A DNA stretch of 64,000 nucleotides from Kitagawia praeruptora (GCA_037693485.1 CM075352.1:162943501-163007500); one strand, 5' to 3'. Counted from the first letter of the stretch, positions 13,489 through 25,349 are shown. Numbers and translations are program-made. The notes: generated from the sequence alone by a model not told the origin.

Positions 13489-13567
13489 CTGTCCAGCATC
13501 GATGAGAGAACATAGCCCATCCAGTGTTCACAACGTGAGACCTATCACCCTCCAGATTTGTATATAC
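13489..13567 (-). pseudogene. oxidosqualene cyclase (cycloartenol synthase-like) exon captured in CACTA-B
   Basis: A 79-base minus-strand exon with acceptor TTGCAG and donor GACAG/GTATTA. It encodes VYTNLEGDRSHVVNTGWAM, then loses frame; with a small deletion corrected the rest reads as IDAGQ. In oxidosqualene cyclases such as cycloartenol synthase the corresponding stretch is Y-N-L-E-G-x-R-S-H-V-V-N-T-x-W-A-M followed by L-I-x-A-G-Q. These enzymes cyclise 2,3-oxidosqualene to sterols or triterpenes. Only this single exon, with intron edges, was found, inside a transposon and with a frameshift, so it has no cyclase function here. Confidence 0.7.
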
Positions 13568-13680
13568 CTGCAAGAACGACAGCCAACGAAGTTATTTGCG
13601 GGGATAAAATTTGAAACAAAGTCAATTAAAGATTTACTATCTCGAGAATAACAAGCAAATAGCTTGATGAATGTCCTAGA

Positions 13681-13985
13681 ATGAAACCCCTAAAATGATA
13701 ATAAAAACCCTAAAATGATAATAAAAACCCTAAAATTCAAAATCGGAGAAAATTACCAATTGGAGCTTGTAATCTCTAAATCGGAGCATGTAATCTCTGA
13801 ATTGGAGCTTGTAATCGGGTGGGTGAGAGAGAGAGAGAGAGAGAAAGAGGGAGAGGAGCGGGTGAGTGAGAGAGACAGAGGAGCGGGTGAGTGTTTGTCG
13901 AGGGAGAGTAAATCGGAGTTCAATCGGAGGGGAGGGAGGGAGAGAGAGAGAGAGCAGACCGGTGAGGGAGTGAGTGAGTTAGTGA
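13681..13985. repeat. AAACCCTAAAATGATAATA tandem copies and GA microsatellite
   Basis: About 2.5 tandem copies of a roughly 21 bp AAACCCTAAAATG unit (13681-13737), then GA/GAG-rich tracts (13826-13985). On the minus strand this is a CT-rich leader like the one in CACTA-A, and it contains telo-box-like AAACCCTAAA. Confidence 0.6.
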
Positions 13986-16900
13986 GAGAGATAGCAGCGA
14001 GGTGAGAGATGAGAGTGTTTTGGGTGATAGTTTTGGGGAGATAGTACCAATTCTTCATTTTTGACTTTTTGTTTTGCCGCTCTTCATTTTCTTTTGCCGC
14101 TCAGCCTTCTAACAATTCATTGTACTTTTTAGAAATCCCCCAAAAATATCCATTGATTTTTTTTGTTTTTTTGTTAAATAATATTTTATTAAAAGACTTA
14201 TAATTTAATATAAAATTTTTATCAAACAAACATGAAGCATTTATTAAAAAATAATAATTTTGATTTTTTTTTATAAAAATTGTTTTATTCGATTTTTTTA
14301 AAAATTGGAGAAAAAAATTAATAATTTAAAAAAAATCTGTACAAAAAAATTTTGAGCAGAATTTTAAAAAAAAGTTAAATATTATAATTTCTAAAAAATA
14401 TTACAATTTATGAAAAAAATTATTTTTCGAAAAAAAATTGATTTTAAGAAGTAAAATAATTTTCCAACTCATTTTATAAAAAAGTTAACAAATTTTAAAA
14501 ACTAAATTTATTTAAAGAATTTAAAAAAAAATTAAAAATAAAATAAATTAGATGAAAAGAGTTGACATGGCCAACTCTAATGTAACACATACATATTTAT
14601 GTTACATGCTTCAACACTTTCTAGCTACTGTAACATCATATTTTTGGCTAAGGTAACATAAAAAACACAATGTTACCTCAGGATGTAAGTAGTATAGCTA
14701 AGGTAACATATTGGGGTAACATTTCTCCAGTAGGGGTTACGGTAGGCCATATATGGTGTAGTGAAGAATGTACAAAGTGTTGGTGAAAAAGGCTCAGGGG
14801 AAGAAAATTAAAGTTAGATGCAATATGTATGGTGAGCCTATAGGAGATACTAGACACATGTTAGAGTCCTACGTGGGGATGCTTGGTAGGAATATGATTC
14901 CAATTGATATTTCTAGCTGGCCAAATGTGAATCGTCAACTAAAAGACAACTTGTGGCGTGATGTTCAGGTAAAAAAATTTACATTTGAGTTTACAATATT
15001 TGAAACTATTTGATGTTTAACCCATTTGCTCTTATATATTGGTTTTAGGATACATTTAAAGTTCCAGAAGAAATTGAGTGGCACGTGCTAAAGTCAGCGG
15101 GGGTGAAGTGGAAACAATTTAAAACTAAGTTAACATCTGAATATGTGATGCCATATGTTCGAGACAAGAAACAATTACGGAAACCTCCAAAGAAATATGC
15201 ATTTGTGGGTAAGGAGCCTTGGAAGAAATTTGTTGCACAGAGGACCTCTGAGAGTTGGCAGGTATGCAATACTTGGGTATATAATTAGACGATTCTTATT
15301 TATTCTAGATCCTTTATTTATTATGCAGCTCATTAGATGATTCTTATAGAATTGCATATTTAATTATTGTAATTTTTTGCAACAGCCATTACGTAAGACT
15401 CAGAGCGAGAGAGTGAAGGAGCGCAAGTATCCACATCGTACGGCAAGGAAGGGGTACACAGGTTTACTGGAAGAGGAAGTAAGAACTTATCATTATTACT
15501 TTAATTTTTACCGTGTGATCAATTTTAAATATTTCCAAATTTTAAACAGGTAAAGGCTGGAAAGTTGTTGCCTGGAGAAAAGGCCTGATAGAGCGATTAT
15601 GTGGAAGAAAGCTCGTAAACGGAAGGACGGGAAAATTGATGAAGAAGTTGTAGAAGTTTTTGACAGAATTGTAAGCATTTTTTTTCATATTTCTGGTATT
15701 TGTTTTTGATTTTACTTGAATTACAAGCTGGAAAGAAACATGGCTTTTTGGCAATTTTTTGTGTTGTTGATAGGATGAATTGCTGGAAAAAAAGGAAAAT
15801 GGTGAATTTCAGGTGTCGGGTATTACAGATGTGTTAAGCACGGCGTTGGAAAAAGAAGAGCACTCGGGTAGGGTTCGAGGGGTAGGAGGTTTTGTCACTC
15901 CAAAGATGTTCTTTAATTTGCCTAAAGGGAAAAGAACGAGAATTACGAAGGCTGAGTTGTTAGCTCGTGATAGACAAAGGGACGAGGAGTTGGAGATAAC
16001 CAAACAAGAAATGCAGATGCAGATTGATGCTCTAAAGGCAATGATATCTCCAGTTTCTGAAAAAGAAAGGTGCCAGAAACCTGCTGATCAGGAAGCAACA
16101 CAGGAACCAAAAATAATTCCAAAAAAATTGTTCGAAGAAGATGAGTGTTTGGCTTTTGACACCCCTCCAACTGGGAAAAAGGTAAAAGAATAAGTAGTAT
16201 ATATGTAGATATGTGTGATAGTGCACATACCATACATTTTTTGCAGTGTTTTACACATCTTTTCTTATGAATGTAGGTTCCAAGAAAATGTGAGCTAGCG
16301 GTGGACAATATTGAAAACAAGGTTGCATTTGGCATGGTCTTGGAAGAGGATTCCATGAATCAATCAGTACATGGAATGCCTATGCCGTCTGGATGTGTTC
16401 GTGTTCTAGTGGACGGAATCATCCAAAAAGATGCTTTGGTTCCCGTACCAGTACGTGGTGAAATAGAAAGGGTCCAAGAAGCTGTTGGCTCACAGTTAGC
16501 ATGGCCTCAAAACTTGATAGTCTACCCGACTATGACAAAGACGGTACGCACATGTATATATTTTCTTAGATTATGTACAACCTGGGTTTATATGTTTTAA
16601 ACGTTTTGATCTTTATTTTCAGAGAAAGAAAAAAGAAGTACCAACATTTGATCTTAAAGGCCTGGTCAAAGCATTCAAAGATACAGAGTCACATCCCAAC
16701 GTGCCAAGTCGCTTCAAGTTATTATACAAACATGCAAAATCAGTCTTGAAAGACACTGGGACCTCAATACCCATTCCTTGTGATCCAGAGGTCTTTGGAG
16801 TTGAGAAAATAATTTACATATTGCATGAGAACGTAATCGCCTTGTTAGAGTATGACATGCTCGGACAATCTGCAATATCTGCATACATGGCATAAGCATT

Positions 16901-18129
16901 TTTTTTTGTTTTAAATCTTGTCATTCTGCACTCATGCATACACTAATTAGCAATACCAAATTTTAAATTACAGATACTTGCATACTGTGGTCCAGAAGAA
17001 TGAAGATTTAGAAGTGTATGCCTTTTGCGATCCTGGTTTAACATTTACCCTTAACAAGGATTTTGAATCTTATGTTGTTAATCGATTGAAAGAGGGTAAT
17101 CCCGACCGCTTATTCCTAATGCCACATAATCAGAGGTAAATGTTAACTTTGTTACGACTTTTAGGTAATTTTTTCAGAAAGTCTAACTTCCTAATATTTT
17201 GTAATCAAAACAGTAAACACTGGATTTTGGTGATAATATGGAATGGTGACATTTACTTGTGCAATCCTTTGTGTCACCCTCTAAGATTTCATGCATTAGA
17301 AAAAGCACTTTCAAGGTAATATATGTTTTTCAATTATTTAGGCATATATTTATGCATATATTTTTGACATTTCTGTCATTGATCTATACATATAGTGCGG
17401 TAAAATCTTTCAATGCTGAAACGGGAAGAGGGAGCAGACCCCCAGTAGTAAAAAATCTTGTGGTAAGTATTTTAATTTTATCCTGTTGCACGTGTGGTCA
17501 AGTTACTATTTATTGCTGTTTATATATAGATATTGACCATTTAATATTACTGAAATAGGGATCACCTAAACAGCCAGGAGGTCATGAATGTGGTTACGTC
17601 GTCATGCGCTATATGAAAGAGATCATTTTCGACAAAGAAATGACTTTTATAAGCAGGGTATTTTATTTTTTATGTTGATCATTAATTGTAAAAAAATACA
17701 GTGCATATATCTGGTGGTTATCCTAATTATTTTTTGGGTGTTGCAATTTTCAGTGGGCGACCAAGACTCGGGATTCTTATAAAATGGAGGAGCTTGATGA
17801 TGTGCGCTGCGAGGCTGCAGCATTCATCGAAGACAAGATGTGATCAAGCATCAGTTTTTTAATGAACTTTATTTACGTTTTGAATCCCTTGGTATGTGAT
17901 ACTTTTGATGTTATTATGAATACTTTAGAAGTTTGGTAATTAGTGGATGTTATTAGGAGAGGATTGGTTTGTGTTGGAGGTTGGGTTTGGATTTGGTTGG
18001 AGGTTATCTTTGGTTTTTGTTGGAGGTGGATGGTTATGTATGTTGAATGTTGAATGCATGACTTGGATGGTTTTAATTTGTTGAATGTTGAATGTTTGTT
18101 TTGTTTTTGGATTCATTTTCTTGGTTAGT

Positions 18130-18825
18130 GCACAAAATCATCAGGTTATTGAAGAAATGTATTAAATTTTAACATCACTTTCAATTTTTGGTCACTCTAA
18201 AACTGATGTAAAAAGTCTAAATGAACAACTGTTTTACCAGAAAATGGATGTCTAAATGACCAAAACACATCAGGCATTGAGTAATAAACCGATGCTAAAA
18301 CAGGTATTACACATCTGCTTTATTTAATTAGCTGATGTCTAAGCCATAATTAAACATCGGTTCTCCTATCAAAACTGATGTTAAACAAGAGGAAAGACAT
18401 CCTTTATTTGTTAAAATCTGATGTCTATTACTATTTTTCTCTTATGTATGGTACGTTTATATTGACCTAAGCCTCCTAATATAGCAATTTTTAAATTGTA
18501 CTACTTCAATATTACTTTAAATATGAGGCAAAGACATCTGTTTCTTTACCTTAACCGATGTCTATATACAGCTGTAACATCGTTTAGTTATCAACCTGAT
18601 GTCTAAGCTTGAATTTAACATCATTTCTTATTTATAAACCGATGTTAAAAACTGGGAAAAACATCAGTTTCCAACCTGGGAACCGATGTCTATAGACATC
18701 TTTGACATCAATCAGGAACCGATGTTAAAGAGCCCCCCCTTTATCTACACCAACAAAGACATCGGTTCTGAAACACTTTTAACATCAGTCAAAAACCGAT
18801 GTTGTAGGCTGTTTTTCTAGTAGTG
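18130..18825 (+). repeat. right subterminal repeats of CACTA-A
   Basis: Many inverted and direct copies of ACATCGGTT / AACCGATGT, about every 30-60 bp, ending in GGCTGTTTTTCTAGTAGTG. The array is several times longer than the left one. Confidence 0.85.
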
Positions 18826-18849
18826 TGAGCATGGCTAATAGACAACCAT

Positions 18850-20693
18850 TATTAGTAATTTATTTTTATCGTCACCCAAATCCCTCAAATTTTGGCATAA
18901 ATACGTGATAGTCATGGGACTTCATGCCTTGGAATTTCAACTAAGCTATCTTACAGCATCTCTTCAAGTTTGATGAACAACCATCAGGGAGTTTCAATCG
19001 ATGCAGCCATTTACATAACAATTTCAGATGATCTCGGGTGAGTTCGTATCTTGCTTTAGGCCTTTGTTTACCATTCATCCATAGCTCTTGCATGATGCCC
19101 ATTGCTTTCAAATCATCTCTTGATCTTATGGTATCTTTTGTTTTGGCACTACAGATAATAGTATGAAATATGTTGTCAAATACATTTTTCTCCTTGTGCA
19201 TGACATCAATGCAGTGGCGCAGGCGCAATGAATCCCAATATGGTAGGTCAAAGAAGCTAGTGACATGCGTCTAGTTGTGTAAATCCCCAAATCCATCTGC
19301 CCTTTCTTTCCTGTGTGGCTTCTCGGGTGGTGGAAAAGTGATACCAGCAACCATGTTACGAACAATTCGACCTCTTCTTCGAACTTTTCGGCGTTTGAGT
19401 AGGAATCCCTTATGTAACCCATAAAAACTGGACTTCCGGCTGTATGGTAGTTGCTTGGCTTTAACATCACCCATACAAACATGACATGGCAACTTCCCAT
19501 GGGTTGACCATCCACTGACCATGCCCAACCCGGGAAAGTCAGTGATAGTCCATATTAAAGCTGCCCGCATCATGAAATTAGTCTTCGTAGAAGTATCAAA
19601 TGTGTGCACCCCAACTTGCCACAAATTAAATAGCTCATCAATCAAAGGCATAAGATGGACATTCAGATTCCTCCCAGGATCATTCGGCCCAGGTACTAGT
19701 AGTGTCATGTACATGTATGGTTCCTTCATGAACATGGTATGTGGAAGGTTGTACACAAGTAGTACAATAGGCCAAACTGAGTATATAGTAGAAGTAACAT
19801 TGTTATACGGGGGAAATCCATCAGTTGCAAGACTAAGTCTAACATTACGAATTTTTACTACAAAATCCAGATAGTTCTTATCAAATTCCTTCCATTCTTC
19901 TCCATCTGTAGGATGACTAAGGACCCCTTCAATCACTATTAGAGCTGTAAACGAACCAAACTCGGATGAACTCGGACGAACTTTTAATGAACTTGGACAA
20001 ATTCTTAACGAACCGAACAATGTTCGGTAAGCTTATCGGACACGTTTTCTTGTCCGAACTCGAGTTCAGTAATGAACCGAACCGAACACGAACTGTTCAC
20101 GAACATACCGAACCGAACCGAACACGAATCGAACACGAACAGTTCGATAATTTTATATATAATAATAATTTTAAAAATAAAAAAATGTAAATATTAACGT
20201 TTTTATCGAACGAACCGAACTCGAACTGAACTCGAACAAACTCGGACGAACTCTTAACGAACTTGGACAAAATCCTAACGAACCGAACAATGTTCGGTAA
20301 GCTTATCGGACACTTTTTCTTGTCCGAACTCGAGTTCGGTAAGCTTATCGGACGAGCTAACCGAACTCGAACTCGAACCGAACCGGACGAGCTTAACGAA
20401 CAGTCCGATTCGTTTACAGCTCTAGTCACTATTCTGTTCTTGTGATACTTCATATGCTCGGCTGTGCGGGTACACATGTACAAACGCTGTAGACAAGGAG
20501 TGATTGGGAAATATCTTAAGACCTTTCTCAGAATGGTATCGCTCCCGCCATTAGTTCCAACTTTGTATCGGCTCAACTCATAGTACTTACAATTTTCCAA
20601 ATCTTTATCGTCACCGTAGAACAACATGCAGTCATTCTCACATGCATGTATTTTCTCGTATCCCATGTTCAGCTTCTTGACTATCTTCTTCAT
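18850..20693 (-). pseudogene. TNP2-type transposase remnant, second CACTA lineage
   Basis: On the minus strand the pieces run in order: MGYEKIHACENDCMLFYGDD, a core with VRLSLATDGFPPYNN and LLVPGPNDPGRNLNVHLMPL, FPGLGMVSGWSTHGKLPC, then CIDVMHKEKNVFDNI and the start of the DUF4218 region (GMKSHDYHVFM). This is the middle of TNP2. The N-terminal domain and everything after about 18850 are missing. Frameshifts separate the pieces at about 19270, and a hAT element splits the core at 19940-20424. The protein differs clearly from the CACTA-A transposase, so it belongs to another family, perhaps the owner of the repeats at 20740-21530. No terminal repeats were found. Confidence 0.85.
19940..20424. 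mobile_element. hAT-type non-autonomous element inside the TNP2 remnant
   Basis: Terminal inverted repeats TAGAGCTGTAAACGAA at both ends and an 8 bp target duplication ATCACTAT / GTCACTAT (one mismatch, 19932-19939 and 20425-20432). The interior is made of repeats of GAACCGAAC / GTTCGGTT and GAACTCG motifs. No coding capacity. Confidence 0.88.
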
Positions 20694-20739
20694 GGCATAA
20701 TAACTAAAAGGGAGTTAAATTTCTTGACTAGATATAATT

Positions 20740-21530
20740 TAGTGTTGCGTATTACCCACAGTGTTTCACATCATGCAACACTAACTGTTGGTGTTGCGTT
20801 AGATATTTTTTTATTTTAATAAATGGTGACGAGGCAAAAGTGGGACCCACATTTGCTAACATGGCATTTGCTAACGTGGCAATTGTGGGACCCATAATTG
20901 CTGATGTGGCAGAAGTGGGACCCACCTATGCTAACGTGTTATTTGCTGACGTGGTAGAAGCGTTGCATTAGGTAACAGTAGTGTTGCATTTGCCATTTGA
21001 AGTGTTGCATTAGATATATTTATATATTTTTTTAAAAATATGACGTGGCAGATGTGGGACCCACCACTACTAACATGGAAGTGTAGGACCCACAAGGGTG
21101 ATGTGTCAGGAGGCCCATCATTCTGACGTGGCAATTGTGGGACCCACAATTGATGACGTGGCAGAAGTGAGACCCATCTATGATGACGTGTCATTTGCTG
21201 ACGTGGCAGAAGCGTTGCATTAGGTAACAGTAGTGTTGCATTTGTTGTTTGAAGTGTTGCATTAGATATTATTTTTTTAAAAAAATCTGACGTGGCAGGT
21301 GTGGGTCCCACCATTGCTGACGTGGTAGTGTGGGCCCCACAAGGGTGACGTGGTAGGAGTCCCACCAATGCTGACGTGGTAATTGTGGGACCCACAATTG
21401 CTGACGTGGAAGAAGTGGGATCCACCTCTGCTGACGTGGCATTTGCTATTGTGGCAGAAGCGTTGCATTAGATACCAGTGGTGTTGCATTTGCTGTTTGA
21501 AGTGTTGCATTAGATATTTATTTTATTTTA
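20740..21530. repeat. tandem array of GTGTTGCATTAG and TGACGTGGCA motifs
   Basis: Three loosely repeated blocks of about 250 bp. Each starts with TTGCATTAG...GTGTTGCATT and continues with several copies of TGACGTGGCA plus GTGGGACCCAC. It lies immediately upstream of the minus-strand TNP2 remnant, the position of a subterminal array. TGACGTGG is also an ACGT-core (bZIP-type) element. Confidence 0.75.
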
Positions 21531-21532
21531 TT

Positions 21533-22715
21533 AACTAGTCTTGTCCCGAATGATGAATCTATTTTTTAAAATTATTTTTTCGACGTTTCAATCGCACGGA
21601 TGTCAAGATATAACGATTTTAATGATGCGGTAATTTTAAAAAAAAATTCCTACATGTATTTGGTTTGGTTTTATAACGGCCAAACCGGTCAAAGTGGACT
21701 TTCCTTTTAACTAATCTTGTTCCGAATGATGAATCTATTTTTTTAAATTATTTTTTCGACGTTCTAATCACACGGATATCAAGACATAACGATTTTAGTG
21801 ATGTGGTAATTTTTCAAAAAAATTCCTACATGTATTTGGTTAGGTTTTATAACGGTCCAACCGATCAAAGTGGACTTTCTTTTTAACTAGTCTTGTCCCG
21901 AATGATGAATCTATTTTTTTAAATTATTTTTTCGATGTTCCAATCACACGGGTGTCAAGATATAACGATTTTAGTGATGTGGTATTTTTTTAAAAAAGTT
22001 CCTATATTTATTTGGTTTAGTTTGGTAACGGTCAAACCGGTCAAAGTCGACCTTCCTTTTAACTAGTCTTGTCCCGAATGATGAATCTATTTTTTTAAAT
22101 TACTTTTTCGACGTTCCAATCATACGGGTGTCAAGATATAACGATTTTACTGATGTGGTAATTTTTAAAAAAAATTTCTACATGTATTTGGTTTGGTTTT
22201 GTAATTGTCAAACTGGTCAAAGTCGACATTCCTTTAAACTAGTCTTGTCCCGAATGATTAATCTATTTTTTTAAATTATTTTTTTAATGTTCCAATCTCA
22301 CGGGTGTCAAGATATAACGATTTTAGTGATGTGGTAATTTTTTAAAAAATTTCTATATTTATTTGATTTTTTTTATAACGGTCAAACCGGTCAAAGTCGA
22401 CCTTCCTTTTAACTCGTCGTCTTGTCCCGAATGATGAATCGATTTTTTTGAATTTTTTTTTCGATGTTCCAATCGCACGGGTGTCAAGATATAAATATTT
22501 TAGTGATGTGGTAATTTTTTAAAAAATTTGCAAGATGCATTTGATTTGGTTTTATAACGGTCAAACCGGTCAAAGTAGACTTTTCTTTTAACTAATCTTG
22601 TCCCGAATGATGAATCTATTTTTCTAAAATATTTTTTTGACGTTCCAATCGTACGGATGTCAAGATATATCGATTTCAGTGATGCGGTATTTTTTAAATT
22701 ATTTTTTGACGATCT
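21533..22715. repeat. 176 bp tandem repeat, six full copies and one partial
   Basis: Copies begin AACTAGTCTTGTCCCGAATG at 21533, 21709, 21885, 22061, 22237, 22411 and 22590. Spacing is 176, 176, 176, 176, 174 and 179. Each contains GTCAAGATATAACGATTTTA and CGGTCAAACCGGTCAAAG. Copies differ by scattered substitutions, so the array is not very young. Confidence 0.92.
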
Positions 22716-23577
22716 AAGTATTGCATTATACTAAATTATTTTAAAATTATAAAAATTTGACATCTAAATTTTAATATTTTTATTTACTTTAAAATTTGAT
22801 AAATAATATATTATAAACTACAACTACTTTTACAAGTATCTATCATGTTCTTAATTTTCTAAAATTTTGTAAATTTAAAATTTAAAAATTAAAACTATAC
22901 TATACAAAAAAAATTAAGAACAAATTTGTTTGTTTGATAAAAAGGCAGTGAGTACAGTGTCTTGCACATGTCCCCGGATGAGAATTTTGGGTGGATATTT
23001 TCCCCCCAAATCAAATAATTCACACGAACGTTTTTTGAAAACCCACATCTAGAAAGACTCGACTCATTCTCTCTTCTCTTTCCCTAATTCTCTCTCTCTC
23101 TCTCTGGATAATTCTACTCTTTCACACAAATTCATCTCTATTTTCGATTTACAAACTCTACATCTTTGATTGGTAGTTGAATACAAACCCTCTTGATTTA
23201 GAACTCATTTCTTTTTCTTATTAATTACGCATAAAACTCATTTCTATTTTTGTTAAAATTGTAGCAAATTAAGGATTCAACTCTGGGGGTTTTTATTTTG
23301 CAGGTAATCTCCAACTTATATTTAGGGTTTTGTTTTGTGTGAAACCTTGTGGCCTTTCCTTAGAATTGTAGGTCCGTGGTCTTCCTAGCAATAAATTACA
23401 ATTGGAGACAAGGGACGCAGAGCAAGCAGGTTAGTCAAAAAACTTAATAAAATTTATACTCATACAAGGGGAAATACGTGATGTGTTCCTCAACTTAATA
23501 AAATTTGGACTTTGTTTTATATTTTTTGTAAATTTATTCATTAGGTCATCAGATCCTTAATGACTTGTTCCCTGTAG
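22716..23577 (+). other. AT-rich stretch then a gene-like CT-rich leader
   Basis: 22716-22930 is AT-rich with nothing recognised. 23060-23300 has a (CT)n tract and looks like the promoter, 5' UTR and first introns of the composite unit that holds the DUF21, SWC2-like and glutaminyl cyclase pieces. No start codon or coding exon was recognised in it. Confidence 0.35.
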
Positions 23578-23660
23578 GTATCCCAGTATACCTAGACAGA
23601 ATTTTTCATCCTGTTGTTGCGGTTCTGCTGTCAGTGGCATTTGTACTTGTCTTTGGAGAG
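23578..23660 (+). pseudogene. DUF21/CNNM-type transmembrane protein exon fragment
   Basis: An exon between acceptor CCTGTAG and donor GAGAG/GTGCG encodes IPVYLDRIFHPVVAVLLSVA and ends FVLVFGE. This matches the first DUF21 membrane helix of plant CBS/DUF21 proteins, which usually read LPIYLDKLF..AIILSVTFVL.FGE before I-P-Q. The next DUF21 exon is absent. It is followed by exons from other genes on the same strand, so it is a captured fragment with no expected transport function. Confidence 0.7.
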
Positions 23661-24299
23661 GTGCGTTTTCTAATTACATATCACTATTTTGAAAACTGTG
23701 TTTAGAAGTATTTGCTAAACCATGATGTGTATGTTCTTTTTATGTCTTTTTATCAATTATAATATAATTATGTTCAACTTAATTAGATATCCAACAAGTG
23801 TTCACGGCTATTTAAAACTCGAAAGTGTAAATTGTTGTGCACTGGAATAACATTATGCATGCAGTGCTCCATTCTTCAGAGAAATTGCTTATCCTGCAGC
23901 CACATAATTCAGCTTCTTTAGGTTGTTTGCTTGTTATTCTTAAGGTTTGAGTATTGCTAAACATTACTTGGATATTGTTAAAATCTTTCAGGTCTTGTAT
24001 GTTTATCTAAAAAATAGAATAAAGAAAGTACGGTTGTGTAAAAGGAAATCAAGAACTACACTGGCTTCATGGATATTTATTCCTTAAACTGATTGTGCTC
24101 ATTTGACAAATAATTGTGATTGTTAGGGGCAGTGATAAGCAAAAATGCAACAAATGGTCTCAAATATAATTCTAGCATAAACAGTATTCTTTAATTTTGT
24201 CACTATTTCACATCTTATTTACCATTCTGAATGGTTCATATTCATGTCCTTTGTGGATAATTTGTTTAAGCATTACACTTTCGTGTATCAGGTGTTGAC

Positions 24300-24480
24300 A
24301 TATGCCCAACAATTTAAAGAATAGGCAACTGTTGAGCAAGACAAACTTGCTAAACGAATTCAGGAGTTCAGGACTCAAACAGAACTGGACCAGTTGCAAG
24401 CATCCAATAATATTGCGAGCATCCAATAATAGTGTCGGGATGAATTTTGACAAAAACATAGAAGCAATTATGCAGTCCAC
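24300..24480 (+). other. coiled-coil-like exon fragment, not recognised
   Basis: From 24334 a charged helical segment reads EQDKLAKRIQEFRTQTELDQ and then LQASNN, interrupted by stops on both sides. It looks like part of a coiled-coil protein exon. An upstream cysteine-rich stretch (about 23830-23910) is also unassigned. Confidence 0.3.
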
Positions 24481-25349
24481 TGCTACGGGGAGGGTAAGTA
24501 AGTTTAAATGTTTAATGTTGTTTAGTTTTTTTTTAATAGGTAAACAGAGAAAGTAAAAAATTAACCAAAAGGGAATACAAGATAAAGATGTGGATGGTGT
24601 GTGGAGAGAAGCTGAAGCTACTACAAAAGAGGTTCGAACTGATGCTTAGTCTATGACTTGGTTTGTACTTTACTACTAATGCATTATTAGAACTGTAAGT
24701 AACTAAGTCCTATATGATTCTGTCATGTAACTGATCCATGGGAATCAACTAAGTGCTTCTGTAAAAGCTTTAGTCAGGAATATTATCTTATATTTTGTAG
24801 TTTCACTTCACCTTTTGTGGTAGCTAATATTTCACATTTGTAGATTATACAGACATTTTAGCATTGTACAACTTACCTTCCCACGAGAAACTAGAAAGGT
24901 ACGTACATAGCGTGAGATTAAGTACTCTCGTGCTTTTCCATGACTTTATATGCCGCATTTACTGCTAAATTGACTCCAAATTACAAGTGCAGGCATAAGA
25001 GATATTCAGTAACGTTGCAAACCACAAAAAATAGTACATTAAGGAAGAACTGAATAGAGGTGTGGTGCCAGACAACCTAGATGTACACTGCTTAGCAGGT
25101 CTGATGTAGTAGTTTGCAGCTTGAAATAATTGCAGTTTTATTATAGAATAATTTAGTGTTAATATTATTCTGTGACGTATTTCTTTTTTTCCCATATTTA
25201 CTTTAATTAAGTGGAAGTACTGAAAATTGCATTTATATTTGATGTATGTCTTCTAATATGTACACATCTATATACTGTTAATTAATTATGTCAAATGTCA
25301 TTGCGTAGGTTGAATTGACATGTTATATTTTAGTCAGCGAATATAGAGG

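Larger units (their letters stand above)
9884..14763 (-). mobile_element. nested CACTA transposon, family B, 4.9 kb
   Basis: The ends are CACTACACCATATATGGCC and its exact inverted copy. They are flanked by a perfect 3 bp duplication AAG (9881-9883 and 14764-14766). Subterminal motifs of the type TTACCTTAGGGTG / GCTAAGGTAACAT occur at 9910-10130 and 14570-14720. No transposase was found inside, so it is non-autonomous. The CT-rich leader-like region lies at the right end on the minus strand, and the exon-like segments also read minus, so transcription probably runs leftward. Confidence 0.93.
9663..17842 (+). pseudogene. second CACTA-A gene (TNPA/transposase_24-like) with C-terminal Ulp1-like cysteine protease domain
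   Basis: A multi-exon gene beginning MAPKKQKQKKSKVPEE. Its first exon (9663 to 14968) is split by CACTA-B; counting one AAG duplication, the frame runs straight from GVS into the RMYKVLVKKAQ segment. Later exons: about 15050-15260, 15386-15480, 15550-15670, 15774-16182, 16276-16541, 16621-16891, 16974-17136, 17213-17316, 17396-17462, 17560-17656 and 17754-17842. The first part resembles plant CACTA second-gene products (SYVGMLGRNMIPI). The last five exons form a peptidase C48 fold: KHWILVI (histidine), IYLCNPL (position of the acid), PKQPGGHECGYVVM (glutamine and cysteine). The acid position is Asn rather than Asp. Damage: a frameshift near 15583, and ATAAG in place of a GTAAG donor at about 16892. 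Confidence 0.75.
4745..18825 (+). mobile_element. CACTA (En/Spm) transposon, family A, 14.1 kb
   Basis: The left end is CACTATTAGAATCGG and the inverted right end is CACTACTAGAAAAACAGCC. Both are flanked by the 3 bp target duplication TGA (4742-4744 and 18826-18828). Both ends carry inverted copies of an ACATCGGTT / AACCGATGT motif. The element encodes a TNP2-type transposase and a second multi-exon gene with a C-terminal Ulp1-like domain, both on the plus strand. It has the full gene content of an autonomous element but is broken by a nonsense codon, frameshifts and a 4.9 kb nested CACTA insertion. Confidence 0.93.

Noticed and set aside
16301..16600. Separate small gene in this open frame
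   Set aside because: It is an internal exon of the CACTA-A protease gene, extended into the following intron.
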